DNA from: Baylisascaris procyonis | Taxonomy: Eukaryota > Nematoda > Chromadorea > Rhabditida > Ascarididae | Assembly (NCBI GenBank): GCA_037389465.1 | Contig: JAZARR010000077.1 | Coordinates: 310,001-374,000 of the forward strand | DNA: 64,000 nucleotides | Direction: 5' to 3' | Shown: one piece after another, positions 49,501-62,100 of the stretch | Layout of the letters: each line of letters opens with the position of its first letter | Position numbering within the stretch: position 1 is the first letter of the stretch | The notes under the pieces: model-generated | What the model saw: only the letters and a program-made list of their open reading frames with translations | Database searches by the model: none | What the model was told of the DNA's origin: nothing | Program-made: the position numbers and the translations under genes

Positions 49501-52500
49501 AGCTTAAAAGAAAATGCAAGGAGCCTAGGACGAAGAGAGAGACTGTCCATTATGCCTCATTTCTTTAGTACTTTGATTCCTTAATTGCTGAAGATGGCAA
49601 ACTAGATAGATTGCATGAAAATAAACTATGAATTCTAGTAAAAAATTCTAGTGGAAAACGCCTCATTAATAGGTGAACTAAGAAAAGATCACATTTGCAT
49701 ACTTAACTTTACAATCAATTTAAGTAAAAAAAAAGTGACCCTGCACAAAATAATGACCCAAGGAGGGTTGCAAAGCGTAGCAATATGCAATAGTGCCGGA
49801 CTTCACCGACGAATTTAAAGAACCGAATAGGGCAACATTGTTGCGGTTGTCTTGCTGAGAATTCATGAAATTTTACCAATTGTGTTGAAAATTGAAATTC
49901 CTGCTTATAATCCTAAATGTATTATGCTATCGTTCCATTCACCTTATTCTGCTTAAGCAAATAAAGAGAAAAACTGAACATATTTCTACGGTGATTTAGT
50001 AAAGCTTTTCTCCCACTCTTGAACTGCATTATTGAGAACGGAAATGACAGAAGGTAACAATGTTGCATATGTTGTTTATTTCTGAGGCGGTCATTTCTTT
50101 ATTTCTACTTCCAGAAACTAGAAAATGCGTACGATATATTGCGATAAACACGGCGTGAGAAACATTCGTCTCGTTTCGGTATACGTTTTACTACTCATAT
50201 GCTTCATGCAAAGTTTGCGAATGAAAAACGGTGCAGCATCAAATTGTAAACCGTCTAGTAGTCCAATATTATAGGACGATCGAACAAATTTCGCATCTAA
50301 GAATTTCTTCAGTTCAATTCTTTTCGTGCAATTTGTGAGATGTATGTCAGACACCGATCAACGTTACTTACGAAATACGCGGCGTTGAATACAGTAGATG
50401 CTGTAGAATAGCGAGAAACTTGACATTTATGAATTTAATGAGGGTATATTCGCCTCACAAGCGTCGTATTTTATAGACAGCGATAGAGCAAATTGAATTC
50501 TGCTGATTGACGTTCGAGAACTTAAAAAATTCGATCGTTGTTGCTTAATGCTCACGATTGAACTTCCGTGCAATAAAGTGTGACAGTTCGGAAGTATATT
50601 GGAGGGCACATTTTACGATTCGGAGCATCTAAATTTTTTTTAGTTCTTTTCGAATGGAAATTTTCGCTACTACTACCCGTCGGCCCTCATTGGATCATCT
50701 ACCTCATTTTGATCTTCCCGTGCTAAAAGAATATCCGCTCTATTTATTTTATCTGTTCATAGGCATTTGTGCACAAAAAACGATACTTTCATTTGCACCA
50801 TTGGAGAGATTTTTTTTTTTTGTTCTATAGAAACGTTTACAAATTGGTATTTCCGGAGGATTCAATGAAATTTGCACTTGAAATGAGATTATATTCAATA
50901 TTGTCGCATAATTTATTGCACAATAATTATTTATGAAGTTAACTAGTTTTTGCTGATAGATTGGACATTGTTAATTTAGTGAGGTTTCTGAGTTCACTGC
51001 TGAATATAATTTCAATCTTGAAATGTGTCTATAAATAGTGCGAAGTTCAAGCTAAAAATCAGTTGTTTGATCAAAACTGACTATAAGGGCATACAAAAAC
51101 TCAATGCTACGTGCTTAGGCTTACTTTCACCACGGGCTATGTGATAGGCGCCATCTTCATCACAGCGAATTCAAACTCCTATATCTAGAGGACCATCCTA
51201 GCCCATAACATTAATTTTGCGATCAAGAATGTCTATCCGAAGCTCCTCCACAAATTCATGTGTGACCTGATCCAGGAGAATTCATAAAACCTTAGTTGAG
51301 ATACTCTAGTCGTTCCACAAACCTGCATGAAATGAATAGTAGTAAAATGCACAAAACTAACACTCATTAATATAAGGTATGCTCGATCAACAAACCTCAG
51401 ATGGGCCGACTTCTGTCAAAAATCGATAGTTTCAAAAAATCTTCGAAGAAACCATCGTATTCCTTAATAACCCTCAGTAGACCATTCCATCTAGAATAAA
51501 ACTGAAAATGAAACACGAGGGAGTTCAATACCGTTGAGTGTTTCACTCGACTTTATAAAAAATTTTTTCATATAAGACGGCAGCTGTGCAACCATTGAAA
51601 GCGGTTAGCTACTGAAATCGGTGTTTGTGGATCGCGGACTACATGGTCATTTAAAGAGGACGTGCAACCATGCTGGCCTGCATTTTTAAATATTATTGCG
51701 AATATAAAAACAAACGAGCAAACTTTCAAAATGAGTGGCTTTAAGGCGGCCACGGAGGCATGAATTATTATTTAAGAGCACTGATGATCGTAATTTTCCA
51801 ACGTTAAGCGCTCGTCGACTGAAATGATTTCATCTCGAATATCGTCATCCAAAAGTTCGTTTGCGTGTATGTGTCTGTGTATGTGCTCGTGTCTGTCTGT
51901 GCCTGCGTCTGCGTATATAATGTGTTCATCTAACAATGCCTTTAGATAGATGAAAGGAATGAATCGGCTGGAACTCTATATGATTTGAATGAGAGGATGA
52001 AGGGATGCGAGTCAGTAGGATGCTTGGAAAATGATGAGCAATGATGGGAGAGGTGCCAGAAATGAGAAAGCCAAATGAGAACGGATATGAGGAAGATCAC
52101 AGAGGATAAGGTGAGCAGCGGAATGTGGAAAACCCGTTTAGAAGTATGTACTTGTAAGAAAAATGCTGGCGGCTGAGCACAATAACAGCATTCAGCGAAA
52201 GCGCGTTTTTTCAAAGATCGTATCCATCTAGATGACACTCAGCTGGCATCTGCATTTCAACGAATGATTCTTTTCGGACGTACGACCCAAATCATTCGAA
52301 TGCTGTGCATTGTTGCTGCCAACACGGCGTAAAGAAAGTGAAAGTTAATTGACACTACCGAGTCGGAAATTTGTCACTCGAGGAGAATCCGATCAGCAGT
52401 TTGTGACCGCAGAGAGCGTTATTTTTCACTGTTTACTATTTATGGTTATTAACCATAGGTCTGACTCCTGCGTTTTTTTGTGTCAGGATATGATGCAGTT

Positions 52501-52904
52501 GACCGCGATTTTCCCTCCAGCTTTTTAAAATAGGCACTTGAAAAAATAATGCTACTGAGGAAGCAGTTTTATGTTTTATATGAATTTTCTACAAAAGGTT
52601 TCTGAAAATATTTTTAGAGAAACAGCCAATAATATTACCTCTGTTTTCCTATGTCAATCATATCGATGCATTTGTTGATGCAAACTAATAGCTTACTGTT
52701 TTCTCATTATGTACTTCTTGACTTTTTAAAATCGTCTTTAATTTTTCCTTAAAATTCAATTACTGCTATTCCTCGTAGTGTCTTCAAATAGAGCAGTATA
52801 AAAGAAGAATTTCGTTTTGGCTGTTGACGATGATATGGATGTTACAGTGGACACTTTGCTTAAGTATCCGAATTCGCGATAATAAATGTTGTAGCAATAG
52901 AGCT

Positions 52905-53140
52905 CTTCAACCGTCGCGATACTCCCATTACTACAAACAAGTGTCTGCTCAGTTCAGACAATGACATCTGTCTGGGCGGCCTTCAATCGAAAGTCCTTTG
53001 CTAGCTTCACAGAGGTCATCCAGAAATCATGCAGATGATGGCGCTCGCTCGAAGCTACGTAAGTGGTCGAACATCGACAAGGACATCGAGACGACAGTCA
53101 AGTAGTGCCAACCTCGCGCGAACGCCTCGAAAGTGTGCTG
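52905..53140 (+). pseudogene. decayed Ty3/gypsy retrotransposon integrase fragment
   Basis: Conserved gypsy pol blocks at the start of integrase follow in order. LQSKVLC at 52981-53001 is followed by an in-frame TAG. LHRGHPEIMQMMALARSYV is at 53005-53061. After a frameshift comes KWSNIDKDIETTVK at 53061-53103, another TAG, then CQPR. This is the HHCC zinc-binding region that precedes the integrase core. The second Cys of the expected Cys-x-x-Cys pair is Arg (CGC). Two stops, a shift and the lost Cys make it dead. No long terminal repeats or reverse transcriptase domain were recognised nearby. Confidence 0.75.
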
Positions 53141-56111
53141 TTAGCCTACCTGTTACGGGATTTGATGCCACAGTTTATTAGCTTAGACTTGGTTGCGTTG
53201 ATTTCCATTCTTTTTACTTGTCCACACCTATATCTCTACAGGCATCGCGTCCCTTCGCACAAATATCTTTGAAGGCTGTAAAAATAATGTTATGCAAGGT
53301 CGGATGTTTTGTCGGAGATGCGATCATGAAAGGAACAAAAGTCGTAAGAGGGACATCCGTAAACACTATAATTTTAAAACGGAATTAGGTAGGCCACGCG
53401 CGGTTGGGATTCCCAGTAGCAGACCACCAAGCCTCTCTAACAACTGCATAGGACTCTCCAAAAAAGTCGACGATGATCGACGAGAAACAACATGTCGACT
53501 GATGTCCACAATGAAGCCATAAATCATGAATAGCAAAGTGAGATTCCTGACCACTAATTGATGGCCGTTGAATTGTGATGCTGACTTCGAAAATCGTGCT
53601 TATCTCATTTCCTGTTGTGGATCGAGCGGCCTCATCGCTAACTACGAATCTCTTATAAGGATTGTGGTGGTACCGCACATTTTACAACATGCTCGATCGT
53701 ATTCAACGGTATTACTTGCGCAATGATGTTAACAATCAAATCGGAAATCTTTGGTTCGAGACTCCACTTGACACTCGTATATAAAATTAGCAGCAGTGAC
53801 ATGAATTGAAGCGTTTTATAAATCACTACCTCAGTCTATTGGAGAATGTAATTTAAGAATATAGCGATATAAGCTTAACACTGCCATTACATCGTTAATA
53901 TATGCATCCTAAACGAGCAAATAACTGCTAATTTATGATAAATACATAGAAAATTTTGTTATTTTTAGCTGAAGCATTTATTGTTATGAAAAGAGCGATT
54001 ATAATTAGTAACGTTATGGAAGGCGGAATCAACGAATGGGCGAACGTCAGCATCGAAATCTGGTTCTTCGAAATAAATGGCCACTTTTTTGCCACTTTCT
54101 ATTAGATAACCAATCGGGCAGTGTCGACCACTTATGCACTTAGTCATTTGAAAAGTCTACGCGTATTGCCGTATCTCGCCTATAACTCATTCGGTTGCTC
54201 ATTAGAGGAATATCCCTTAAAAAAGAATTGTCTTTTTTCTTAATTCGCTTCACTAATTGGTCCATTTAAATATTTATTTTTCATGGAATGCGTATTTAAA
54301 TTTTATTCATCACATGTGTAATTAGTGAAACAAGAAAAAAAGAAAAAAATTTGTTAAATTCTTTCATTCATTATAAATCTAAATTTTAATCAGGAGATGA
54401 TAGTAAATTTTCTAAATAATATCATATTGCCCATTCTTCAACCTCAACCATAGATTTCTTTAGCTGATGTTCTCTTTTGGATTTTCGCTATTCGGCAGCT
54501 GATTCAGTATGACGCCCAATGACTTGTTTGGTTGGTGATTTGCTCTTCTTAACGGTCCTATTGACCAAAATGAAAATATAGACTCTCTTCTGAAACACGC
54601 GCTCTCCATCGTTGACGCGGAGCATTGATCACAACCGGTCATCGCATCCGATAAAGGCATTTCATGGAATTCGTATTCTTTGGAAATCACCGAAAAATTG
54701 GCTATTTTTTTACGATGACCTTCATTTCAATTGCTCAACTTTGTTAAGCAGCGTCTCTTACCACCTCTAAAATATTCCTAAAAGTATCTGCATCAAACCT
54801 CGGGCTGATTATGACTCTTATTCGAATAAGCGTCAAATCAGATCGCAAACAGTTGTTGCGATATAAATCGTAGCTGCACTACTTGGAACTACTTCAGCGA
54901 TTGAGAAAAAATAAACAAAACAAGAATTCCAAAGTGTTTTTCTGTGTTTGCTTTGGTGTGACTATATTTATTAGCCACTTGCTGTATAATTGCTATACTG
55001 CTGCTATTTGAAGAATTGTTTGTGCATGCGAATGGTTATGGACTGGTTAGGTCTACTGTGCCCATTCATTCTCCAACAAAAGGAGACACTTTTTTTCGTC
55101 TTTTTATGGCGTCTTTACTTCGACATTAGTTCTGTCGAATACAATGAGATGTAGCAAGATGTGATGGAACTAGAGATCAACACATATAGAGCCTTTCGTA
55201 TAGTTATTTTCTTGTACAGTGAATATATAAAGTTTATCCAGTACTTGCAGCATTGAATACACTCGATATTCGCGCATGTTGGAGAAGAAAAAATTCGCCT
55301 TTAGCGTGCAGTTTGCAGCAAATGATTTTACTCACGGGAATTGTAGAGATTATTTAGAGGCATAATGACGATATTCGTGTTCGTTTCTTGACTCTATCGT
55401 GCAATGTATATTGATCAAACATAGCTCGGTAGGACTTTTTTTTTTCAGAAAATTTCAGAAAATATCGCTGCTCACTATTTTTGGTCGAAATTCTCATGCA
55501 TAATAATTTAACACTTTCTTGAGAGTAGGAAATAAAGCATGGGAATTATCATTTCCTGGATCGATAAATCTTTTCCAAACTTGTGGTGGAAATAAAAGTT
55601 TTGAAATTTAATTATGGTCAAAGATTCGTTTAGGCAGTAAGTTTTAGGCGACAGCGTTGCTAGCAATGCCATCTAGTGGCTGCAGATGTGACGAATGCTT
55701 TGAAATGTTGCATTTTCACTGTTACATTATTGCCGAAATGTTGCATTCAATGTTGCGAAAATGTTGCATTTGCAAATGGTTTTCTAGAGCTCCTTTTCGT
55801 GGTTTTTTGAATCTACATGCAGCTGCCGTGATTTTTTTTTTTAGTTTTTTTTTTAAATGATCGTGAACTAAATTTTCAGTTTTCGATCATGCATGTTCAT
55901 CAAGTGATTTTAATCACTGCCTGAAAACCTCTGCATTGACGCTTTATATTTTGGGGAGGGGTTGAAGTAGGAGGGGAGGAGGAGAAGGAGTTGCTAGTTG
56001 AGTGGAATTGTGAACTCACATATCGATTCACATATCGGGACGTTCGTATGAGGTCTCCATAACGCATCATGCGAGTCGCCAGGCTATGTTACTGCTTATA
56101 ACATGTTGCAG
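53141..56111. other. no confident gene; upstream region of the DOMON gene
   Basis: Overlapping frames on both strands at 53.29-53.68 kb are open but unrecognised. They may be more retrotransposon debris next to the integrase piece. Beyond that the sequence is AT-rich until a G-rich patch at 55952-55993. A repeated GAAATGTTGCATT-like motif occurs three to four times at 55700-55775. Confidence 0.35.
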
Positions 56112-56124
56112 CACTACTTGCCGC

Positions 56125-59100
56125 ATGTTATTCGTATTACTGTGTTTGCTGCCAGCGATTTGCTATGCCCATGTGGCTTTAACATTCCCGCAAGCTCGTT
56201 ATCCGCCGCTCGATTTTCTCGACACAGCCAGGACATCTGCACCTTGCGGAGTACCGCGACCACCCACTCGTAAGCATCTCCTTTTCTTATAGTAATTTCA
56301 GAAATTTTCAGACTCTTAATCAATAGTACAGTAGCCGAAGTGAGTGAAGGACTAAGTACCCAGGAGCTGATGAGTTTTTTGCATCATACGCTTTCAGGAA
56401 TTGTTTCAGCAATAAGCGAGGGACACAAGTAGTAGTGTCATAAAGGAAATCCCGACGATGTGATGTTTTTCTTTCAGCAGCGCCATTTTCTGGGGGGTGG
56501 GGGAGGCGTGGATAGATAAGGGAAATGACTGTTTTGTGATATTAGGTGAAAATGGCCTTCTTAAAATTCAACCAACGAGCTATTCCTGTTGTTAATTTTT
56601 ACGCTTATCCTAAATGCCTCTCCCTTTCGAACATGGAGACTTTTGAATCTAGCTGTGTCACTGCTTTTTGCATCTCGCTTTATTCCTAATACTGCCCCTG
56701 ATGGTCGATCGATTTACTCTTACAATTAGTCGCTTTCAATCGAACAAGTACAGGATTTTGGGATTCTTAGCTCAGACAATAGGAAAAGCAAGATACTAAG
56801 GCATAGACTGTGTCCACCTAATATCACGACTGTAGTTTCAGTGACTATCAAAGAAAAGTAATGGCTGGGTATGTACATATGGATGCACGTAAAAAACATA
56901 TAACGAGGACTTGTGAATGTCAAAAGACTGATGCAGTGAATCTTTTTTCAATGTTAGATTCGAATAAGCTGTTAACAACTTTTGGCTTTGAAATTAATGA
57001 GCTATGAAATTTGCGTTCGCAGATTCAAGCCTCAAATGCTTTCGAATGTGTCCATTATTTCATCACCTTGACAATTCTCACCATACGGAATTGCTGTGCT
57101 CTATGCGCGTTTCAATTCTTTGTCGTTTTTCTTCGGCTCTGCATAGAAAAGCTTTAAACGATAAGACACTGCTACGTTATCACACATGAATAGGCAGACG
57201 TCACCAACAATACGCTTTTAAAGTGCAAATTGCAAAAATGAGTGAAGCGGCTTTATAAACCAATGGTATATTGCAACTAGAAAAAAGACGTTCATCTTAT
57301 GATGTTTTATTACAGACCAGGGTGTTGTTACCTTTCTACCGATTTTTTGGGAGTGTTCACAGCAAATCCAAGTTTCCAGGCGCCAGAATTTTTGTTACCC
57401 AAATCGAAGTTAGGGAATATGTGCTGTCTTGAAAAGGAACACTCTTCTTATTGCAATATCGATTATAGAAGGAAATGGATAAATTTTTCCAGTTGACCCT
57501 TCTTTCTTTTTTTCTTTTTACTGAACAAAGTGCACGCTATTGCTTATTAGGCAAGTCGGAATTATATTTCACTCCACTCTATTTTTTTTTTTTTTTTGCA
57601 CAGTATAACATAGATTTTTTGATTGAAACTTTATGATCATAGATTTTTTTTCAGCTCGATACACCGACTTATATGTGGGAGAGCAGTATAATATAACCTG
57701 GCGTCTGCAAAATTACCATCAGGTACTCGTATGCTTCAAATTGTTTTAACACTATCCGAGGTGTAAAAAGTTTCAAGCAAATACGAGTCTTTACTTGTTA
57801 TTCAACAAAGCAATCTAAAAAAGTTCTTCGCAACTTCTGTGGAATCTTGCGATATGCATGAAAACGCATTAGGATCGAGAGATAGCATTGACTGCATGGA
57901 TTAGAAATATTCGGCTCCATCGTAGTGTTTCGTAGACTATACCATTAGATTCATTTGGCTCTAAATCCCTCTAAAATTTTAAAGTTTTCAACTACAAAGT
58001 GCTGATATTCTCATTCTTTGCTAAAGCGCACAATGCAACGCATACGACTATAAAGGACTAATGCTGAGAATGGATAATTTAAGCAAAAACTCCATAATAA
58101 CGGGCAAATAGCTTTTCTAATGAGAAAGTACTGAAAGCCATATAACTGATAAATACTTTCATGAAGCAAAAATCTCTTTTGAATTGCGAATCAATTTCAT
58201 CTTCTTGCTAAAATGAAATAAATGTTAAGGCGCATCAAAGAACTTGGGATGATACCATATGCTTTTTCGCATTTCCGCTCACAAGATTAAAAGCTCTTAT
58301 GAGTTCTCATGAAATAATGAACTATGCAGAGTAATATATCTATATTTCAACTAATCCGGTGCTGAATGCACCTTCTATAATTTTTTTTTTTCGCAACACG
58401 TAAGTGCTGCAAAGCGTGAACCTATGCAGCTTTTTTCAAATCTGATGGATCAACTCAAAATCCGATGAGGTGACCATCCCATGGTTCAAATTAAACGTAC
58501 CGAATTTTTGAACTCTCTATTTACTTATTTTCGAGCTGAAACAAAAAGGCAGACGAACAGTGACATATACACATACCTATATATTCCCTTTCATGGTAGT
58601 GTAGATGGCAGTTGTAGAATTCGGCTGAAAAAGTCAGACTCAGTAGCATTTATTGTTTTCAGGGCGGATATCGAATAACACTTGTGGATGAGAAGGGAAA
58701 ACCAGTTGAACAATTGGCGCCACTCAATGGGGCAGGCTACGTCGGCACGGAGGATCAAACGTCAGCACGATTTTCATTCATTTTGTCGAGATCATGTATT
58801 ATTGCAAAATTATCAAAAACTCGTCATGGCACTTTCTTCGGCTCTTCCTTCTGTTTTGCGAGCTATCTATGATATTGCGTTTTCTTCCAGAGAGAGAGAG
58901 AGAGAGAGAGATCTTCGTCGGGAAAAACTTTGAGACGAGTCACTATTCCGTGAAGACATACTGCGCTTGGTGAATGAAAGTTGAAAAAGCTTACTTTTCT
59001 TTTGAGGTGCACCGGCAGCGTTTTGATTGTAGATGTCTACAGTTGTCTTTAACAAAAAAAGTGCCATTGCTATTGTTTTCTGGCTTTCCATTCTAGGGAT

Positions 59101-62100
59101 GTTGTTTCAACATGATAATAAATTAAGAACTTTTTCTATGCAACCGCTTATCATTCCAGCGCTTGCAAATTCCATGAAATGAGCTGAAGGAAAGGCAAAG
59201 GCAGGAGAGAAGAAAGCGACAGAAATAGAGCGGATTCTTGTCGAGTGGCCGATTCTATTGCTTTCAAAAAATGAATTTGCTGGATCAACCGGGTAGTTCA
59301 CTTTCTTTAAGAACATCGGGAAGCAAGTGTACGTGATTAACAATGGATATTTTCGATGTTCACCCAATGACAGTTACAGCACCAATATTCGCTGCAGGTG
59401 CATGCGCCGTATTGTGATTGACAGTCACCGAAGACATTTAAGTCAAAAGAAGGCGGACAAGTTGGTTGTATTCTAGGTCGCAAAGCCAGTTGGTACAAAT
59501 CACAAAGTCATGTCAGCACTGCAGCATTCTGCTGGATCGACAGGCATTGGAATGGGGCAATTCGTATTCCTTCCATACGTGTGCAGACGTTAATGTGCTC
59601 GACGGACATCCGAACAACGAGCTAAGATGCTCAGGGAATGGAAACTATGAAGACGGCAAATGCATTTGCAAGCGTCTATACTCAGGAGACATCTGCCAAT
59701 ATAAAGGTTTCGTATCAAGGACATTGTTTTCTTTTCTGCAGTGATAAAAAATGTGAAACTATGAGAAGTCCGAATGTGTTCATTAAAAACCAAAATTACA
59801 AGAAATTCCTAAGCAAAAGAACATGAGATTAGAGCCACCCTGCTGGAACGACATCAATTTCATACTAGACATTCGCAAACTTAAACATTTGTTCCTCAAG
59901 AATTCAAACTCAAAATTCAGGTGTGAAATTCAACCCCCAGTAGGAAAAGCTATACAAGCTATTTCGGCAGTTGCAGTGTAATCCATCTTCCCATTCAAAT
60001 GAGCTCGAGGAAGGTCCGTTGTTCAATAGCAAAACTATTCGCATTCCGTTTATGAGCTAAACGGCTTTCACTGTGCTTTTGGGCTACAAGATCGGCTAAA
60101 TTATGCGCTCACTAACAGATGCTTCAGTTTTGTTAACTCATTTAAGAGTAGCAGTAAAGTGGTAAGCGAATGCAAATCATTTGGAATATAGTTTCTCAAA
60201 TTCTGCGCTAAATGCACATCTTATATTGAATATAACGTTGGTACCATACATATGTAATGATTTTATTCTGAAAATTTGAGGAAATTAGTTTAAAAAATAA
60301 AAGAGATCGTAATTTTGAAACAATTATTCAAATATCGATTATAGACGATTGCTCGAATGATACTGATTGCTTAAATAATGGAAAATGCCTCGAAGAACCA
60401 ACAGCTCTAGTGCACAAAACATGCTTTTGTGCATTCGGCTTCTTTGGAAGAAATTGCGACAGATGTGAGTCGTTTCTTTTGTTTCTTGTTTCTTTTTTTT
60501 TTTTTTTTTTTGGTATTCCAGTGCTCTTATGGCATTCGATCACGCTGAAATAGAGGAAATATGTACGGAAAAATACACTGTGAATGTTTTCAAATGGAAA
60601 TCCCTTCAAGCAAAAGTTAGGGCTACCTGAGAGCTGTTGCACTCACCACAGGAAACAAAAATAAAATTTTAACTCAAATTGGTTGACGTGGAATGTTAGA
60701 AAAAATTAGCGCGGATTCAAGGATTATATAGAATGAAAGCTATGAATTCGAAGACTATATAAAACGAAACTTCGTCTTTTTATGTGGGGGTTTAGCCAAC
60801 TAATAAAATTGACCAAGTTAAATAGTCCGCCCTTTGTGCATATGCAAATTTAGTAGCACTGTTGGAATCTTGTAATAAGTAAATTCATGACGCTATATTT
60901 GTGTCAGCTATATGGAGCCATACTGATACATGCATCAAAGAGAATGGCACAATATTGACGAGTGCATTTTATTTATTTAATTATTTATTTTCGTTGTTGA
61001 ACAGAATATCGTCAAGGTATTTAAGGTGCCATTTCATTGTCAATGTAGATACGTTAGGTATGCTTAAATGTTAGTACGGTAAATACCAAAAATGATCTAC
61101 ATGAATGGATAGAGATGTACAAAAAAGTGAGGGATGAGAATGCAAAGAGCCGATGAATATTTTATCAGATATGAAGAAAAGCAAAATCATAGAGGAAAAT
61201 TCTGAATGATATAGAACTGATCCTGGAGTGGATGATGAAACTTTATATTGCAGCATTTAACTCGAAGCCAGACGTGGACGATTGTTTCAATTACAATTAT
61301 CCAGTAAACGAGACAAAATTCAACAAATACGGTCTCTTTAACGAACAATGTTTCAAGAAGGCGACACTTAATGACAATGACAATATTTACTCGAGGGTTG
61401 TCGGGGTAAATTATTTCGTATAGCTTATCTTTCAGATCATCAGGTATTATAATTTCATCCTCTATGTTGTGGTCGTGTAAAGTTTAACAGCTCAAAAAGG
61501 TTCTCAGATGTGTTGCATTCTTTGCACGCTTTGTAAAATAAAGTTAAAAAACGATGAGCCCAACCATTCCACTATTTTTCTGTAATTTAGTGGGAGCAGA
61601 CTGATGTGCCAAGCTGTGCATATGCGAAGAGGATGTAGGGAAGGAGTGGGGCATAACGTATTATACTTGTGGCTAAGCTGCTATACGAATTGCATATGCT
61701 GGACCGCTCAATCGTTGGCAGAATGCAGTGTATACGGACATCTTACGACCAACATATGGTTCCTAATAAATGCTGTACTATAAGTAGCTTTACACACGCA
61801 AAACCGCGGACTATGCAAAACATTGTTTGTACTGCGACATTTTTTGGCAAGCTGAAAGTGATATGCACGTCGAGTGGCAAACTGTAATATTTCTGACAGC
61901 TGGACGTGGAAAAAGCCGAACACAACTTTATAAAAAATAATAAACTAAAAATCGAGCTTGCGATCATCTCCTTGTTAGAAGCAGCATAGTTCTCATTCCT
62001 GGAACAGTTTTGAAGGAAGCTTTTCTTCCTGGAACAATTCCTAGAAAAAGCTTCGATTTTTAAAAGAGTTGTTGTCAAAATTGTCACGAACAATAAAAAT

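Noticed and set aside
51568..51753. Minus-strand 61-codon frame with a signal-peptide-like start
   Set aside because: The first codon is GTG, not ATG, and no upstream acceptor or downstream exon supports it.
53292..53678. Opposed open frames, suspected gypsy gag or protease
   Set aside because: No CCHC knuckle or DSG/DTG protease motif could be seen.
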